DNA of 64,000 nucleotides from Candidatus Vallotiella adelgis (GTDB lineage: Bacteria > Pseudomonadota > Gammaproteobacteria > Burkholderiales > Burkholderiaceae): contig NZ_CP047396.1 of the NCBI RefSeq assembly GCF_020541305.1, forward strand, positions 186,001-250,000, read 5' to 3'. Made by a program: the position numbers and the translations under genes. How positions within the stretch are numbered: the stretch's first letter is position 1; each line of letters starts with the position of its first letter. The notes below the pieces were generated by a model. It was not told where the DNA came from. It worked only from the letters and a program-made list of their open reading frames with translations, and searched no databases. Below, piece after piece: positions 1 to 10,490 of this stretch.

Positions 1-16
1 AATCCTTATCGAATTC

Positions 17-1057
17 ATGAAAAAAGTTCTTATTCTCGGAATTAACGGTTTCATCGGGCATCATCTTTCTAAGCGCATCCTAGAGACCACCGATTGGGAA
101 GTATACGGAATGGATATACAGACAGATCGTCTAGGCGATCTAATACATCATTCTCGCATGCACTTCTTCGATGGAGATATCACGATTAATAAAGAATGGG
201 GAGAGTATCACATCCGCAAGTGTGATGTGATTTTGCCGTTGGTTGCGATTGCCACGCCAGCTACCTATGTAAAGCAGCCACTACGCGTGTTTGAGCTTGA
301 TTTTGAGGCAAACATGCCGATTGTACGATCAGCGGTCAAGTATGAAAAACACCTGGTTTTTCCGTCTACTTCCGAAGTGTACGGTATGTGCAGCGATAGC
401 GAGTTCGACCCAGAAACCTCGCCGTTAATTTACGGCCCGATTAATAAGCCGCGATGGATCTATGCATGCTCGAAACAGTTAATGGATCGCGTAATTTGGG
501 GCTACGGTATGGAAGGTCTAAATTTCACGCTATTTCGCCCTTTCAATTGGATTGGCCCAGGGCTAGACAACATCCATACTCCAAAGGAGGGGTCATCGCG
601 TGTGGTTACGCAGTTTCTTGGCCATATCGTTCGGGGCGAGAATATCAGCTTAGTCGACGGCGGCGCGCAAAAACGCACGTTTACTGATATTGACGACGGC
701 ATTTCGGCACTAATGCAAATTATTAAGAATCCCGGCAGTATCGCAACCGGCAAGATCTATAATATCGGCAATCCACATAACAATTTTTCGGTGTATGAGC
801 TGGCTAATAAGATGCTGTTGCTGGCAGCAGAGTACACTGAATATGCGCAGCTCGCACAACAGGTAAAATTAGTAGAAACTTCATCGATAGCTTATTACGG
901 CAGTGGTTATCAAGACGTACAAAATCGCATTCCGAAGATTAATAATACAAAGAAAGATCTAGCTTGGTCGCCGACGACGTCAATGGATGACGCACTGCGC
1001 AATATCTTTGAGGCATATCGATCGCAGGTCTCCGAAGTCCGCGCGCTAATTGATTAA
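17..1057 (+). CDS. arnA: UDP-glucuronate decarboxylase (ArnA C-terminal type)
   Basis: A 346-residue short-chain dehydrogenase that oxidatively decarboxylates UDP-glucuronic acid to the UDP-4-keto-pentose, an early cytosolic step of the L-Ara4N lipid A pathway. Seen: the NAD-binding glycine motif GINGFIG at residues 8-14, PSTSEVYG at 116-123, the YxxxK pair YACSK at 149-153, RPFNWIGP near 174 and AQKRTFTDI near 217. The SE pair and the Arg in these segments correspond to the decarboxylase catalytic residues of E. coli ArnA (family knowledge). The formyltransferase half of the E. coli bifunctional protein is absent, as is usual for the Burkholderia stand-alone version. It stops just before arnD on the same strand. 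The start is the first ATG of the window and lies close to its edge, so promoter and upstream operon genes are not visible. Confidence 0.9.
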   Translation: MKKVLILGINGFIGHHLSKRILETTDWEVYGMDIQTDRLGDLIHHSRMHFFDGDITINKEWGEYHIRKCDVILPLVAIATPATYVKQPLRVFELDFEANMPIVRSAVKYEKHLVFPSTSEVYGMCSDSEFDPETSPLIYGPINKPRWIYACSKQLMDRVIWGYGMEGLNFTLFRPFNWIGPGLDNIHTPKEGSSRVVTQFLGHIVRGENISLVDGGAQKRTFTDIDDGISALMQIIKNPGSIATGKIYNIGNPHNNFSVYELANKMLLLAAEYTEYAQLAQQVKLVETSSIAYYGSGYQDVQNRIPKINNTKKDLAWSPTTSMDDALRNIFEAYRSQVSEVRALID

Positions 1058-1077
1058 CGATGTACGTTAGTAGAATA

Positions 1078-1968
1078 ATGACTTATATTGTACTAAAGAT
1101 CGACGTAGATACGCTGCGCGGGACCTGTGAGGGAGTGCCGAATCTCATAAAGATGCTCCGGAACGCCGGAGCGACATTCCTGTTTAGTTTAGGAAAAGAC
1201 CATACGGGTTGGGCATTACGCCGGATATTCCGGCCGGGCTTCCTTCGTAAAGTGTCTCGTACATCAGTGCTCAAACACTACGGTCTTAAAACGCTCGCTT
1301 ATGGCGTTTTGCTGCCCGGCCCAGATATCGGTGCATGCGCGGCTGAACAGATGCGTGCTACACGCAATGCTGGATTCGAGGTAGGTATCCATACATGGGA
1401 TCACGTGTATTGGCAGGATAATGTTCGAACGCGGGAGCGCGAATGGACTATTGCACAAATGGCGCAAAGCCAAGCACGCTTTATTGAGATATTCGGCAAC
1501 GCTGCATGTACTCATGGAGCGGCGGGCTGGCAGATGAATAACTATGCATTTCATCAGCTTGACGCTTGGGGTATTCGATATGCATCCGACGGACGCGGCT
1601 ATGGCCCATACCGGCCGACTATCAATGGTTTTCCGCTTACTCACGTGCAGCTGCCGACTACTCTACCGACATTAGACGAAGTACTTCGGCTAGACGGATT
1701 GAACGTTGACAACGTCGCTGATTATCTATTGTCGTTGACGCGGTATAGTAGCATTGATCACGTATTTACACTACACGCGGAACTAGAAGGGCAGAAGCTC
1801 GCTCCTGTGCTTGAACGTCTGCTAGCAGGCTGGCGCGCACAAGGACATGCACTAGTATCTATGGCTGACTACTATTCGACACTACACCTGGACTCCCTTC
1901 CATTGCACCCTATCGTATGGGGCAAGGTGCCGGGTCGATCTGGTGAATTGATTATTCAGCCTAACTAA
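1078..1968 (+). CDS. arnD: 4-deoxy-4-formamido-L-arabinose-phosphoundecaprenol deformylase ArnD
   Basis: Polysaccharide-deacetylase-family enzyme that removes the formyl group from undecaprenyl-phosphate-Ara4FN, committing the sugar to lipid A modification. The product begins MTYIVLKIDVDTLRG, which lines up with the E. coli ArnD N-terminus. IDVDT supplies a metal-binding Asp, HTWDH the metal His pair, AAGW is conserved, and THAELEG lies near the C-terminus. An ATG 18 bases upstream (1060) would add six residues that do not fit the family, so I prefer 1078. Neither start has a convincing Shine-Dalgarno, which suits translation coupled to the adjacent arnA. About 296 residues, normal length. 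The arnT transferase does not follow within the window. Confidence 0.88.
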   Translation: MTYIVLKIDVDTLRGTCEGVPNLIKMLRNAGATFLFSLGKDHTGWALRRIFRPGFLRKVSRTSVLKHYGLKTLAYGVLLPGPDIGACAAEQMRATRNAGFEVGIHTWDHVYWQDNVRTREREWTIAQMAQSQARFIEIFGNAACTHGAAGWQMNNYAFHQLDAWGIRYASDGRGYGPYRPTINGFPLTHVQLPTTLPTLDEVLRLDGLNVDNVADYLLSLTRYSSIDHVFTLHAELEGQKLAPVLERLLAGWRAQGHALVSMADYYSTLHLDSLPLHPIVWGKVPGRSGELIIQPN

Positions 1969-2568
1969 ATAATAAGAGCGGTTTTCGATCCACATAGATG
2001 CAACTGCGCTGATTCACGGAAGAAATTATTCTGAGAACCTTGCGATCAATTGCTCCGTTAACAATATTGCTTAGGTGCTAGCCGCGCTAGGCAGGCACTG
2101 TAAAACGGCTCTATGCTCTAAAACACATTTGTTTTTTTGATGTAAACGTTGCAGGTTATAGTGGTCTGTAATAAGTTGTGACAACTGATCTAACCGCTGC
2201 CTTTCCCATCTAGGATAGTACTTTTTCTTTTAGAGCTGAACGGACTTATACCAACTGCCACTCATCGTATCGTTACAACTGATAATCGCGCTCCTGTAGG
2301 GGGCGGAGTCAGCTTTGCTCCACTCCTCTCCCCCTACAAGGAGTATCGTCAGACTTGTTCCGCAAAGTGAACGATGCTTTTGCCCACTATCCCCAGTAAG
2401 CTAGAAAATCTATTTTCACCCAACAAATACAGGGCTAAAGTGAAGATAGCTAAGAGCATCTTCACTGAGCGAAACCATAATAATTCCTCTGAAAGTCAGG
2501 GCAGTAGTATCAACTTTATCAAAGACACAAGTCAGCTGCTGCTTCCAGTGTTAATACCACTCACGTAT
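1969..2568. other. Non-coding spacer between convergent arnD and pit
   Basis: 600 bases without a credible gene, between two genes that converge. A 66-codon frame at 2374-2574 has no recognisable product and was not called. The notable content is the GC-rich imperfect hairpin at 2291-2343 and a small perfect hairpin with 9-base arms (2439-2447 and 2458-2466). Confidence 0.6.
2291..2343. terminator. Large imperfect hairpin between convergent genes
   Basis: The left arm at 2291-2309 (CTCCT-GTAGGGGG-C-GGAGT) pairs with the right arm at 2322-2343 apart from one bulged base and a short internal loop. It could act as a bidirectional terminator between arnD and pit. No run of T follows on either strand, so intrinsic termination is not certain. 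Confidence 0.45.
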
Positions 2569-3579
2569 TTATAGCAGCTGCTGACCGAGCCACCAGCTGA
2601 AAGCAGCTAGCATAGCGGATGCTGGAATCGTTAGAATCCAGGCCCACACGATATTGCCGGCAACACCCCAGCGTACAGCCGACAGTTTTTGCGTAGCTCC
2701 AACACCAACGATTGCACCAGTAATCGTATGCGTCGTCGAAACAGGAATGCCAAGCCAAGATGCTATAAACAGCGTAATTGCTCCACCAGTCTCGGCACAG
2801 AAACCACCGACTGGCTTAAGCCGTGTGATGCGCTGCCCCATTGTACGCACAATCCGCCAACCGCCGAACAACGTACCCAGGCCCATTGACATGTAGCAAC
2901 CGGTAATAACCCATATTGGTGGAGCATTGATGTTTACTGATGAGTAGCCGGTCGCAATCAGCAGAACCCAAATAATGCCGATCGTTTTTTGGGCGTCGTT
3001 TCCTCCATGCCCTAAACTATACAGCGACGCAGAGACAAGTTGAAGCCGACGGAAATGCCGATCAATGCGACTTGGGGGAGTGCGAAAGAAGAACCAGGAT
3101 ACAAGCAGCATAAACAGGGATCCCAGCACAAATCCAAGCAACGGCGATATGAAAATGAAGGAGATCGTCCTTACTAATCCATCTATGTTCAGCGCGCCCC
3201 ACCCAGACTTAGCAAGCGCTGAACCAACTAAACCACCAATCAGCGCATGCGATGAACTGGATGGGATACTGTAGTACCAAGTCACAATATTCCAGCTAAT
3301 CGCTCCTACTAGGGCACCGAATATAACATAGTGATCGATAATACCGATATCAATAGTACCCTTGCCGACAGTAGCCGCTACTTTTAAATGAAAGATAAAA
3401 TATGCAACAATATTAAAACTAGCAGAAAACGCTACAGCCTGGTGAGGCTTAAGTACACCAGTTGACACCACGGTTGCAATCGAGTTTGCCGCGTCGTGAA
3501 AGCCATTCATAAAATCAAATATTAAGGCGATGGCAACTAAAAGAGCGACCGGCCATAGAGCAAGTTGGATCGGATGCAT
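2569..3579 (-). CDS. pit: PiT-family low-affinity inorganic phosphate transporter
   Basis: A 336-residue inner-membrane protein with about ten hydrophobic segments. It carries the duplicated PiT signature: FDFMNGFHDAANSIATVV at residues 21-38 and GHGGNDAQKTIGI near 191-203. The family moves metal-phosphate with protons (established for PitA). It lies 12 bases downstream of a DUF47 gene on the same strand, the usual pairing in Burkholderiales, so the two are probably co-transcribed. Length is typical of the short bacterial PiT form and nothing looks broken. Confidence 0.93.
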   Translation of the reverse strand: MHPIQLALWPVALLVAIALIFDFMNGFHDAANSIATVVSTGVLKPHQAVAFSASFNIVAYFIFHLKVAATVGKGTIDIGIIDHYVIFGALVGAISWNIVTWYYSIPSSSSHALIGGLVGSALAKSGWGALNIDGLVRTISFIFISPLLGFVLGSLFMLLVSWFFFRTPPSRIDRHFRRLQLVSASLYSLGHGGNDAQKTIGIIWVLLIATGYSSVNINAPPIWVITGCYMSMGLGTLFGGWRIVRTMGQRITRLKPVGGFCAETGGAITLFIASWLGIPVSTTHTITGAIVGVGATQKLSAVRWGVAGNIVWAWILTIPASAMLAAFSWWLGQQLL

Positions 3580-3591
3580 CAGCTGACCTGT

Positions 3592-4218
3592 CTATGCGTT
3601 CTCAAGCACAATGCCTTCTATAATGTTTGCAACATCTTCACACTTATCCGTCACAGCTTCAAGTAATTCGAAAATTGCCTTTAACTTAATCAGTGTCTTC
3701 ACGTTGTCCTCCTCTCGAAATAGCTTGGACATTGCCGAACGTAGAAGGCTGTCGGCCTCTGATTCGTAACGGTCGATCTCCTCGCAAGCTTTTAGGATAG
3801 CGCTAGCACGTTTCATATTGTGCAGCAGGCCAACCGCCGTTTGTACATGTTCGCACGTTAGTCGACAAATATGCGTTAGTTCATTTGCCTCAGAGGTTAC
3901 CGAACGCACGTCATATAGTGACACTGCAGTCGCAACATTCTCCATCAAGTCAAGGATGTCATCCATCGTTGTAATTAGTTTATGGACTTCATCGCGGTCT
4001 AGCGGAGTAATAAAAGTTTTATGCAGCAAATCAATGCATTCGTGCGTTAGCTTATCAGCACGTTTCTCGTTAGCTTGTACATTTTGCCTATGCACTTCCG
4101 CATGAGGCAGGTCTTCAATTAAGCGCTCGAGTTCCAGGCTAGTATCGACAATACATTGTGCATGAGCATTGAAGATTTCAAAAAACTTGCCTTCTTTTGG
4201 TATAAAGCGTCCAAACAT
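3592..4218 (-). CDS. DUF47 / PhoU-like phosphate transport accessory protein
   Basis: A mostly helical cytosolic protein of about 208 residues, homologous to the DUF47 proteins encoded beside Pit transporters and thought to regulate them (family knowledge; mechanism poorly defined). The start at 4218 gives the family-typical MFGRFIPKEGKFF and has GAGG about nine bases upstream. A longer reading from 4248 would add ten residues without homology. It is followed 12 bases later by pit. Acidic and leucine-rich heptads through the body suggest helical bundles. Confidence 0.88.
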   Translation of the reverse strand: MFGRFIPKEGKFFEIFNAHAQCIVDTSLELERLIEDLPHAEVHRQNVQANEKRADKLTHECIDLLHKTFITPLDRDEVHKLITTMDDILDLMENVATAVSLYDVRSVTSEANELTHICRLTCEHVQTAVGLLHNMKRASAILKACEEIDRYESEADSLLRSAMSKLFREEDNVKTLIKLKAIFELLEAVTDKCEDVANIIEGIVLENA

Positions 4219-4383
4219 GGATCCCTCGGAAGTAATGGGCGCCGACACAAAGCGTCATATTATTTCAGCAACTGCTGCGATATACATTTTATCGCAGCAC
4301 AGCACAGGAATGGGGAAGGGTGACGAATGCGATCTAGCCGCTATATAAATGAGAGATATTCAAGATAAGCTCAGGTATTTACC

Positions 4384-5763
4384 TTAGTAAGGCATGGCAA
4401 CGCCAGAAAAATTATCGAATTTTGTGTACGATCCAAGGAATGTCAAACGAACCAGGCCAATTGGGCCATTCCGCTGTTTACCAATAATAATCTCCGCCGT
4501 CCCCCTGTCAGGACTGTCTGGGTTATAGACTTCATCGCGATAAATAAAAAGGATTACATCCGCATCTTGTTCAATTGCACCAGACTCACGCAGGTCAGAC
4601 ATGACTGGATGTTTATTTGGCCTCTGCTCCAAGCCACGATTTAGCTGAGACAGCGCGATAAGCGGCACGTCAAGTTCCTTAGCTAGACTTTTCAGCGAAC
4701 GCGAAATTTCAGAGATCTCTGTCGCACGGTTTTCGTTGTGCGATGCACTGGTCATCAGTTGTAGGTAATCGACAATAATTAAACCTAGCTTGCCACACTG
4801 ACGGGCTAGTCTACGTGCCCGAGCGCGTAATTCCATTGGATTCAGACCGCCCGTCTCATCAATGAAGATCTGCGCTTCACTCATTTTCTGCACTGCGTGC
4901 GTAAGCTTAGGCCAATCTTCATCAGTTAGCCGACCAGTACGCATCCGATGCTGATCAAGCCGCCCAATTGAGCCTAGCATTCGTATTACAAGCTGCGTAC
5001 CGGGCATTTCCATCGAAAAAACTGCGACTGGCAACCCGTATTCAACTGCGACGTATTCACCGATATTCATAGAAAATGCAGTTTTTCCCATTGATGGCCG
5101 CCCAGCAACAATAATTAATTCACCTCCGTGCATACCGGAAGTGATTCGGTCTAAGTCAATGAAGCCAGTTGGTGTGCCGGTTACATCACTTGAATTTGCT
5201 GTGTGGTACAGTGAATCAATCCGCTCAACTACTTGCGTTAACAGTGGCCCGATTTCGAGAAATCCTTGTATTCCACGCTGCCCTTGCTCCGCAATCGCGA
5301 AAACCTTGGCTTCTGCCTCATCGAGTAGCTGACGAACCTCCCTGCCCTTTGGATTGAATGCATCGCCAGCAATCTCGTCTGCAACAGTCACGAGCTTGCG
5401 TAATACGGCACGATCACGCACGATTTCGGCATATCGTCGTATGTTTGCCGCGCTTGGTGTATTTTGTGCAAGTGCGTTTAGATAGGTAAGGCCTCCAATA
5501 TCGCTTGCCTTACCTAAGGCAGAGAGAGACTCAAATACTGTAATGACATCGGCAGGCCGAGACGTCATAATCAGCTTACCGATATGGTCGTAGATTAGCT
5601 GGTGATCAAATCGATAGAAATCTTGGTGACTTAAAAAATCTGCAATCCGGTCCCATGCGCCATTATCAAGCAGCAGACCGCCAAGAACTGACTGCTCAGC
5701 CTCGACTGAGTGTGGTGGAACTTTCAATGACTCAAGTTGCGGATCGTGGTTCAAAACGTTCAT
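4384..5763 (-). CDS. dnaB: Replicative DNA helicase DnaB
   Basis: Hexameric 5'-3' helicase that unwinds the replication fork and recruits primase. 459 residues: helical N-terminal domain (about 16-115), linker, and a RecA-like C-terminal motor with Walker A GRPSMGKTAF at 221-230, Walker B LIIVDYLQLM and the late SQLNRGLEQRP motif. Length equals that of Burkholderia homologues and no intein is present. It follows rplI on the same strand with a gap of 116 bases, the order known in beta-proteobacteria (rpsF-priB-rpsR-rplI-dnaB). Confidence 0.96.
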   Translation of the reverse strand: MNVLNHDPQLESLKVPPHSVEAEQSVLGGLLLDNGAWDRIADFLSHQDFYRFDHQLIYDHIGKLIMTSRPADVITVFESLSALGKASDIGGLTYLNALAQNTPSAANIRRYAEIVRDRAVLRKLVTVADEIAGDAFNPKGREVRQLLDEAEAKVFAIAEQGQRGIQGFLEIGPLLTQVVERIDSLYHTANSSDVTGTPTGFIDLDRITSGMHGGELIIVAGRPSMGKTAFSMNIGEYVAVEYGLPVAVFSMEMPGTQLVIRMLGSIGRLDQHRMRTGRLTDEDWPKLTHAVQKMSEAQIFIDETGGLNPMELRARARRLARQCGKLGLIIVDYLQLMTSASHNENRATEISEISRSLKSLAKELDVPLIALSQLNRGLEQRPNKHPVMSDLRESGAIEQDADVILFIYRDEVYNPDSPDRGTAEIIIGKQRNGPIGLVRLTFLGSYTKFDNFSGVAMPY

Positions 5764-5879
5764 ATGCGCTGATTCAGTTATTTAGCTATTCACGCAAATG
5801 GTATGGCACAAAAAAAACAGGAGCCGGTTATCTTCCGGATCCTGCTTGCACCGCGATATGCGAAGGTGCGGTAGCGACT

Positions 5880-6332
5880 TTAGGCACGTTCGCTAAGCAC
5901 TAATACTGTAATATCTCTGACAATATCGGCGTGCAGTACCACTTGCACTAAATGCTCACCAATAGTCTTCAAAGGACCGTGGGATAAACGAATTTGTGCC
6001 TTCTCGATATCAAATCCCTGCAGCTTAAGCGCGTCGACGATATCTTGATTCGTAACGGAGCCGAACAGACGGCCATCTACACCGGACTTTTGAGTAATCT
6101 GCAGTGTCAGGCTAGTCAGTTTTTCGCTTTGAGCTTGCAGAAAAAGTAACTTGTTAGCTGCCGCCTTCTCAAGTTCTGAGCGGCGTGTTTCGAATTCTGC
6201 AATCGTATTTTTCGTGGCACGGCGAGCCTTACGCTGTGGAATTAGGAAGTTACGTGCATAGCCGTTCTTGACCCCGATAATGTCACCAAGATTACCGAGG
6301 TTGACAATTTTTTCTAATAAAATAACTTGCAT
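5880..6332 (-). CDS. rplI: 50S ribosomal protein L9
   Basis: 150-residue large-subunit protein bL9. The N-terminal RNA-binding lobe carries the family signature around [17 protein letters not shown], followed by the long connecting helix (about residues 40-75) and the C-terminal lobe. Full length. Third ribosomal gene of the rpsF-priB-rpsR-rplI operon, 26 bases after rpsR. Confidence 0.96.
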   Translation of the reverse strand: MQVILLEKIVNLGNLGDIIGVKNGYARNFLIPQRKARRATKNTIAEFETRRSELEKAAANKLLFLQAQSEKLTSLTLQITQKSGVDGRLFGSVTNQDIVDALKLQGFDIEKAQIRLSHGPLKTIGEHLVQVVLHADIVRDITVLVLSERA

Positions 6333-6358
6333 GTGAATTCCCTGTAATAGATACCGGC

Positions 6359-6634
6359 CTAAGCTTTATGCAAGTCTGTGTATGGCAGCAGCGCAAGGAA
6401 GCGTGCCCTCTTAATTGCTGTGTCGAGCTGGCGCTGATAATGAGCTTTCGTGCCAGTTAGACGCGCTGGCGTGATCTTACCGTTTTCGCTAATAAAATCT
6501 TTCAGCGTCTCGATATCTTTATAGTCAATATACTCGACGCTAGCCGCCGTGAAGCGGCAGAACTTTTTGCGCTTAAATAGCGGATTCTGTTGTTGGCGAC
6601 GCTTATCAAATTTTTTACCAGTTGGACGAGCCAT
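6359..6634 (-). CDS. rpsR: 30S ribosomal protein S18
   Basis: 91-residue bS18, partner of S6 on the platform of the small subunit. It has the conserved KKFCRFTA and [21 protein letters not shown] stretches (shown here in two pieces of a continuous core). Its ATG lies inside the last codons of priB, a 20-base overlap, so translation is likely coupled. Complete. Confidence 0.96.
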   Translation of the reverse strand: MARPTGKKFDKRRQQQNPLFKRKKFCRFTAASVEYIDYKDIETLKDFISENGKITPARLTGTKAHYQRQLDTAIKRARFLALLPYTDLHKA

Positions 6635-6944
6635 GATTAGTTTTTTCTATACCCTGTAATGCAGTAATGTGAAATATTAAATTTTTTCCGTTACGGTGTT
6701 TTCGAGCTAAAAAACCATCGAAATACGCCGGGGCCGGGGTACCTAACCCAAATTTCACTACTTTCTTGCTGATATCACCAGCCGCAAGCGCTGGGATTAT
6801 TAGCTCGATGCGGCGGCTAACACCAGCCTCTATAACTTCAGATTTACTCTGTAACACAAAATTAACGATTGGCACACCAGATGGTGTATAACGCACCGGA
6901 TCTCGCTCGATGATATTTGCTATAAGCTGAAACCGGTTTAACAT
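6615..6944 (-). CDS. priB: Primosomal replication protein N (PriB)
   Basis: 109-residue OB-fold single-strand DNA-binding protein that acts with PriA to reload DnaB at stalled forks. Seen: the [20 protein letters not shown] and [10 protein letters not shown] blocks of PriB, and the operon position between rpsF and rpsR. The C-terminal tail ([10 protein letters not shown]) reads through the start of rpsR by 20 bases. That is slightly longer than the ~100 residues I would expect, suggesting the original stop was lost and the next one used. Confidence 0.88.
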   Translation of the reverse strand: MLNRFQLIANIIERDPVRYTPSGVPIVNFVLQSKSEVIEAGVSRRIELIIPALAAGDISKKVVKFGLGTPAPAYFDGFLARKHRNGKNLIFHITALQGIEKTNHGSSNW

Positions 6945-6986
6945 ACGCGCTCGACTGGCTTTCGCCTGTTTACTGATATTACCTAC

Positions 6987-7370
6987 TTACGTTACTGATT
7001 GGAGTTCGGAAATCTGCGGCTGCGCAGTTAATTTTTTTGCTTCTTCGCGATGCACTTCTTTCATCATCGGCGATGGTCCTGTCTCGGCTTTATGTATCCT
7101 GACAACTAGGTAGCGAAGCACCGCGTCATTAAATTTAAATGCATGTTCTAGCTCGTCGAGCGTAGCCTGGTCAGATTTGATATTTATGCAAACATAATGC
7201 GCTTTCGCTAGCTTTTCGATCATATAAGCTAACTGACGGCGGCCCCAGTCCTCGATACGGTAGATTAAACTACCGTGACTGGTGATCATTGACTTATATT
7301 TTTCGATCATTGCAGGCACCTGCTTACTTTGGTCAGGGTGTACAATGAGCGTTATTTCATAATGACGCAT
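6987..7370 (-). CDS. rpsF: 30S ribosomal protein S6
   Basis: 127-residue bS6. It starts [15 protein letters not shown] and carries [17 protein letters not shown] and the [16 protein letters not shown] strand typical of the family. It is the first gene of the rpsF-priB-rpsR-rplI-dnaB cluster on the minus strand, so the operon promoter should lie just beyond 7370. The C-terminal tail after residue 100 is variable in the family and unremarkable here. Confidence 0.96.
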   Translation of the reverse strand: MRHYEITLIVHPDQSKQVPAMIEKYKSMITSHGSLIYRIEDWGRRQLAYMIEKLAKAHYVCINIKSDQATLDELEHAFKFNDAVLRYLVVRIHKAETGPSPMMKEVHREEAKKLTAQPQISELQSVT

Positions 7371-9461
7371 ATATATTCCTTATGGATAAAGCCACCCTAG
7401 CGTCGGAATTAGTATGGCAAGTACGAGTAAGTTATTCTAGCTCAATTACTCTATATTCGCAATTTTCTCTTACGTTTCTAAAAAAATTTAATATGTTATC
7501 TGTTCCTTTAATGCTACTTTAACCATTATCATTGGTCAAGATCATGCATATCCAGCGGCAACTTTACTCCCGATTGAATGTCACTGTTTAATTTCTTAAA
7601 CATACTAACGTCTTCTGTATTGTTCTTGTAATCAGCGTACAAATACTCACCATCTTTATCTAAAAAAGCGAGTCTACTCCAGCTAATTTATACATGCGAT
7701 TACAAGCCTAAATAACAACGTGGCCTATAGTATTACTTATGACCTAAAATCAGATAGACCTTATAGATCATTAATAGGTTGTACGCTATGCCTAACGAAA
7801 CCATTATATAGTCATGTATACACAGCACGTTTATTGAACGTAATCTATATTCGTCGCTTATCCTTACATCTATCTAGCCTCTAACCTTAATCCCAAGATC
7901 TAAAATCATAAGCCCCCAATAGTAAGTGTAAGAATTTGGTATCCTTCGCGTCGATAAATCTAGAAGATCAAATAACATTGACACATGAGTGCGATAAATC
8001 TTGGTTTATAGATAAAAATATCTTCACTAATTGGATTGCATGCGATTGTAGGAGATACTAGCTTTTGTTACAATCATGCAACAGATTATTATAGTTCTTA
8101 GTACCATCAATACTGACTCTATTGTCATTCGGACTCTACGCGGAGAGTTAATGAATTTCCTTCCATAGTGCACAATTGCAGTATTATGTATATTGCAATC
8201 TATATATAGCACCCGATGTTTATTAACGTAATTTTTACATTAATTAATTTTTGAAAAATAGATAGAATGCTATTATTAAAATATTCTAGTCTATACTAGA
8301 CTGATGGCTTCGAGATTGAAGTTTACTATAAAGTAAATACTTCTCTTAATAATATAGATATTTCTAAAAATAGACCCAGTAATACTGCAGCTAGATTTAT
8401 TAATTACTATAAAAAGACTTAAATGCTACTAGCAATTTTAGTGACTATAATTAGAATTTCGGAACTAAAATAATTTGTATCAAAATACAAGCTACATTTT
8501 CTCATTTTATACAAAATATGATATATAATATTAAAATTATCTTTTATATACAGATTAATTACTCTTTACTTTTTAGTACAGAGGGTTTCCGACGAGTAAA
8601 CCGATTTAATAAATTTTAATTTTATAAATTTTTATATTTTTTATAAAAACCATATAAACTTTTTTATTTACTAGAAATCATCTAACTATGATTAATTTTT
8701 TATTAAAAAAATAAAATTAGTTAAGACTAATAACGTGCGTTATTAATTTAAATAACGTAATTTAGTATTTATATACTGTGCAATTTTACACTAATTTATA
8801 TTTAACTAAAATTAACTAAAATAATTTAGCTATTAACTAAAAATAAACGCTCTAATTTACCCGTAATTTTACTGTTTAATCCGCTTATCAATCACTCTTC
8901 GAGAATCATCGTTAGTTCAACATTGCTAGATCTCCCCGAAACATCCTCGACGCGCCTTACCTTGCTATCGCTCCTGATTCGCTGAATACACTGCACTTTT
9001 TAGACTTTTTGTCGGTATGCGGCAACACATTCGTATAAAAAAGCACTTAGTCCCGTGCTAATATCTGTACTCTGTTTTTAACAATAGCAAGAGAATAGCT
9101 TCTACCTACAGTATTTTGAAACTAATTATTGATTAATAGTACTGCTTATCGTACGCTTCTATCGATAGAGTAGCGACGAAAGCAGCATAAATAACAACTT
9201 ATACACTACAATGCGATTCACTATTCTTCGGTAGTGACGAGCGACTTTCTCGGTTTATTTTATCTCATTGCGCGCATTCTACTTACTTATGTTGACTGCA
9301 ACAATTGGGGTAGATTAAAATGCATCCTATAAGGCTGACCCCCCTTAGAATAAAAAGCGCGATACGTCAGACACTGCTAACAGTTCTAATAAGAAATCAG
9401 TAGAGCTATCGTAGTATCCTATACAGAAATATTTATTGATCCGCAAAGCTATATCTAGCAA
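7371..9461. other. 2.1-kb gene-free interval with AT-rich core
   Basis: No reading frame here resembles a protein I know. The flanks are of ordinary spacer composition, but roughly 8215-8880 falls to about 15-20% GC by eye, with long A/T runs. A short inverted repeat (TCTAGT-ctat-ACTAGA) lies at 8285-8300. The rpsF promoter is expected near 7371-7430. I looked for DnaA-box-like 9-mers and saw none. Confidence 0.6.
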
Positions 9462-10490
9462 TCAGTACTGATCAAACAGGCTCTGTAACATTACAGGCTC
9501 TCCCCATCCGTGAGTAAGCGCGAGTATAAGTAAAACGCGTGCTTTATAGGGATTTAGTGTGCCGGCACTAACTAAGCCAAGCGCGTCGTCTGGTGCAGCG
9601 CCGTTACGCATCACATGTCCAGAACCCACACGCGACGAGCGCACCACTGCAACGCCACGTGCTCGAGCATCGGCAAGGGCTTGCTGCAATCTCACATGCA
9701 CCGAACCATTTCCAGTCCCAGCGACAACAATTCCACATATTCTGGCGTTAACTAGGGTGTCGACAACTAGCCGAGATGCACCGGCATGACTAACAACTAT
9801 CTGAACTGCCGGCAGCGCGTACTGCGTATCGATAGCGTTAATCTTAAAAACAGATTGCATTGTATGTGCGCGCGTCACGAGCCGCTGAAATTCAACCCGC
9901 CCGTCTTGTATCCAACCTAGGATACCACTTTCCGGCGATGCAAAGGCATCGACCGCATACGTACTGATCTTTGTAATGTCACGTGCGCCATGAATGCGAT
10001 TTGCAAACGCGACTAGCACACCACGTGCCACCGCATCCGGATGCGCTGCAAGCGTCACTGCATTAAGTAAGTTTAGCGAGCCGTCAGCAGACAACGCAGT
10101 GAATGGCCGCATTGCCGCAGTTAGCACAACTGGTTTTATGCTTGCTACTGTTAAGTGCAGCCAATATGCCGTTTCCTCTAAAGTATCAGTACCGTGTGCG
10201 ATCACAAGCCCGTCGATATTATTTTGCATAAGCAATGTATTAACGCGATGAGTCAACGTTATCCATAGTGCATCGTCGAGATCCTTACTATCGATACTTG
10301 CAATCTGCTCCGCGTAGATTTCTGCAATACCGTCCAGTGCTGGTATAGCAGACAGCAGTCGCTCCACGCTAAACACGCCAGCTTTATAGCTAGCGGTCTG
10401 GGTTGCGTCGGCTGTATCTCCGGCAATTGTGCCGCCAGTCGCTAGCACCGCAACTGTTGGCCGTTTCTGGTGCGTTGCGTCTGCGCTCAT
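9462..10490 (-). CDS. L-asparaginase (asparaginase/glutaminase family)
   Basis: 342 residues, hydrolysing L-asparagine to aspartate and ammonia. It shows both threonine signatures: ATGGTIAG at residues 17-24 and [10 protein letters not shown] at 99-108, plus a GTGNGSVH segment typical of the bacterial type II-like group. There is no signal peptide, so it is expected in the cytosol. Its ATG overlaps the stop of the upstream ABC-F gene by four bases (ATGA), so the two are translationally coupled. In a symbiont it could feed host asparagine into aspartate supply (inference). Confidence 0.9.
   Translation of the reverse strand: MSADATHQKRPTVAVLATGGTIAGDTADATQTASYKAGVFSVERLLSAIPALDGIAEIYAEQIASIDSKDLDDALWITLTHRVNTLLMQNNIDGLVIAHGTDTLEETAYWLHLTVASIKPVVLTAAMRPFTALSADGSLNLLNAVTLAAHPDAVARGVLVAFANRIHGARDITKISTYAVDAFASPESGILGWIQDGRVEFQRLVTRAHTMQSVFKINAIDTQYALPAVQIVVSHAGASRLVVDTLVNARICGIVVAGTGNGSVHVRLQQALADARARGVAVVRSSRVGSGHVMRNGAAPDDALGLVSAGTLNPYKARVLLILALTHGWGEPVMLQSLFDQY

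Noticed and set aside
8215-8880. AT-rich core considered as a replication origin
   Set aside because: No DnaA-box-like 9-mers seen and no dnaA, dnaN or gidA nearby.
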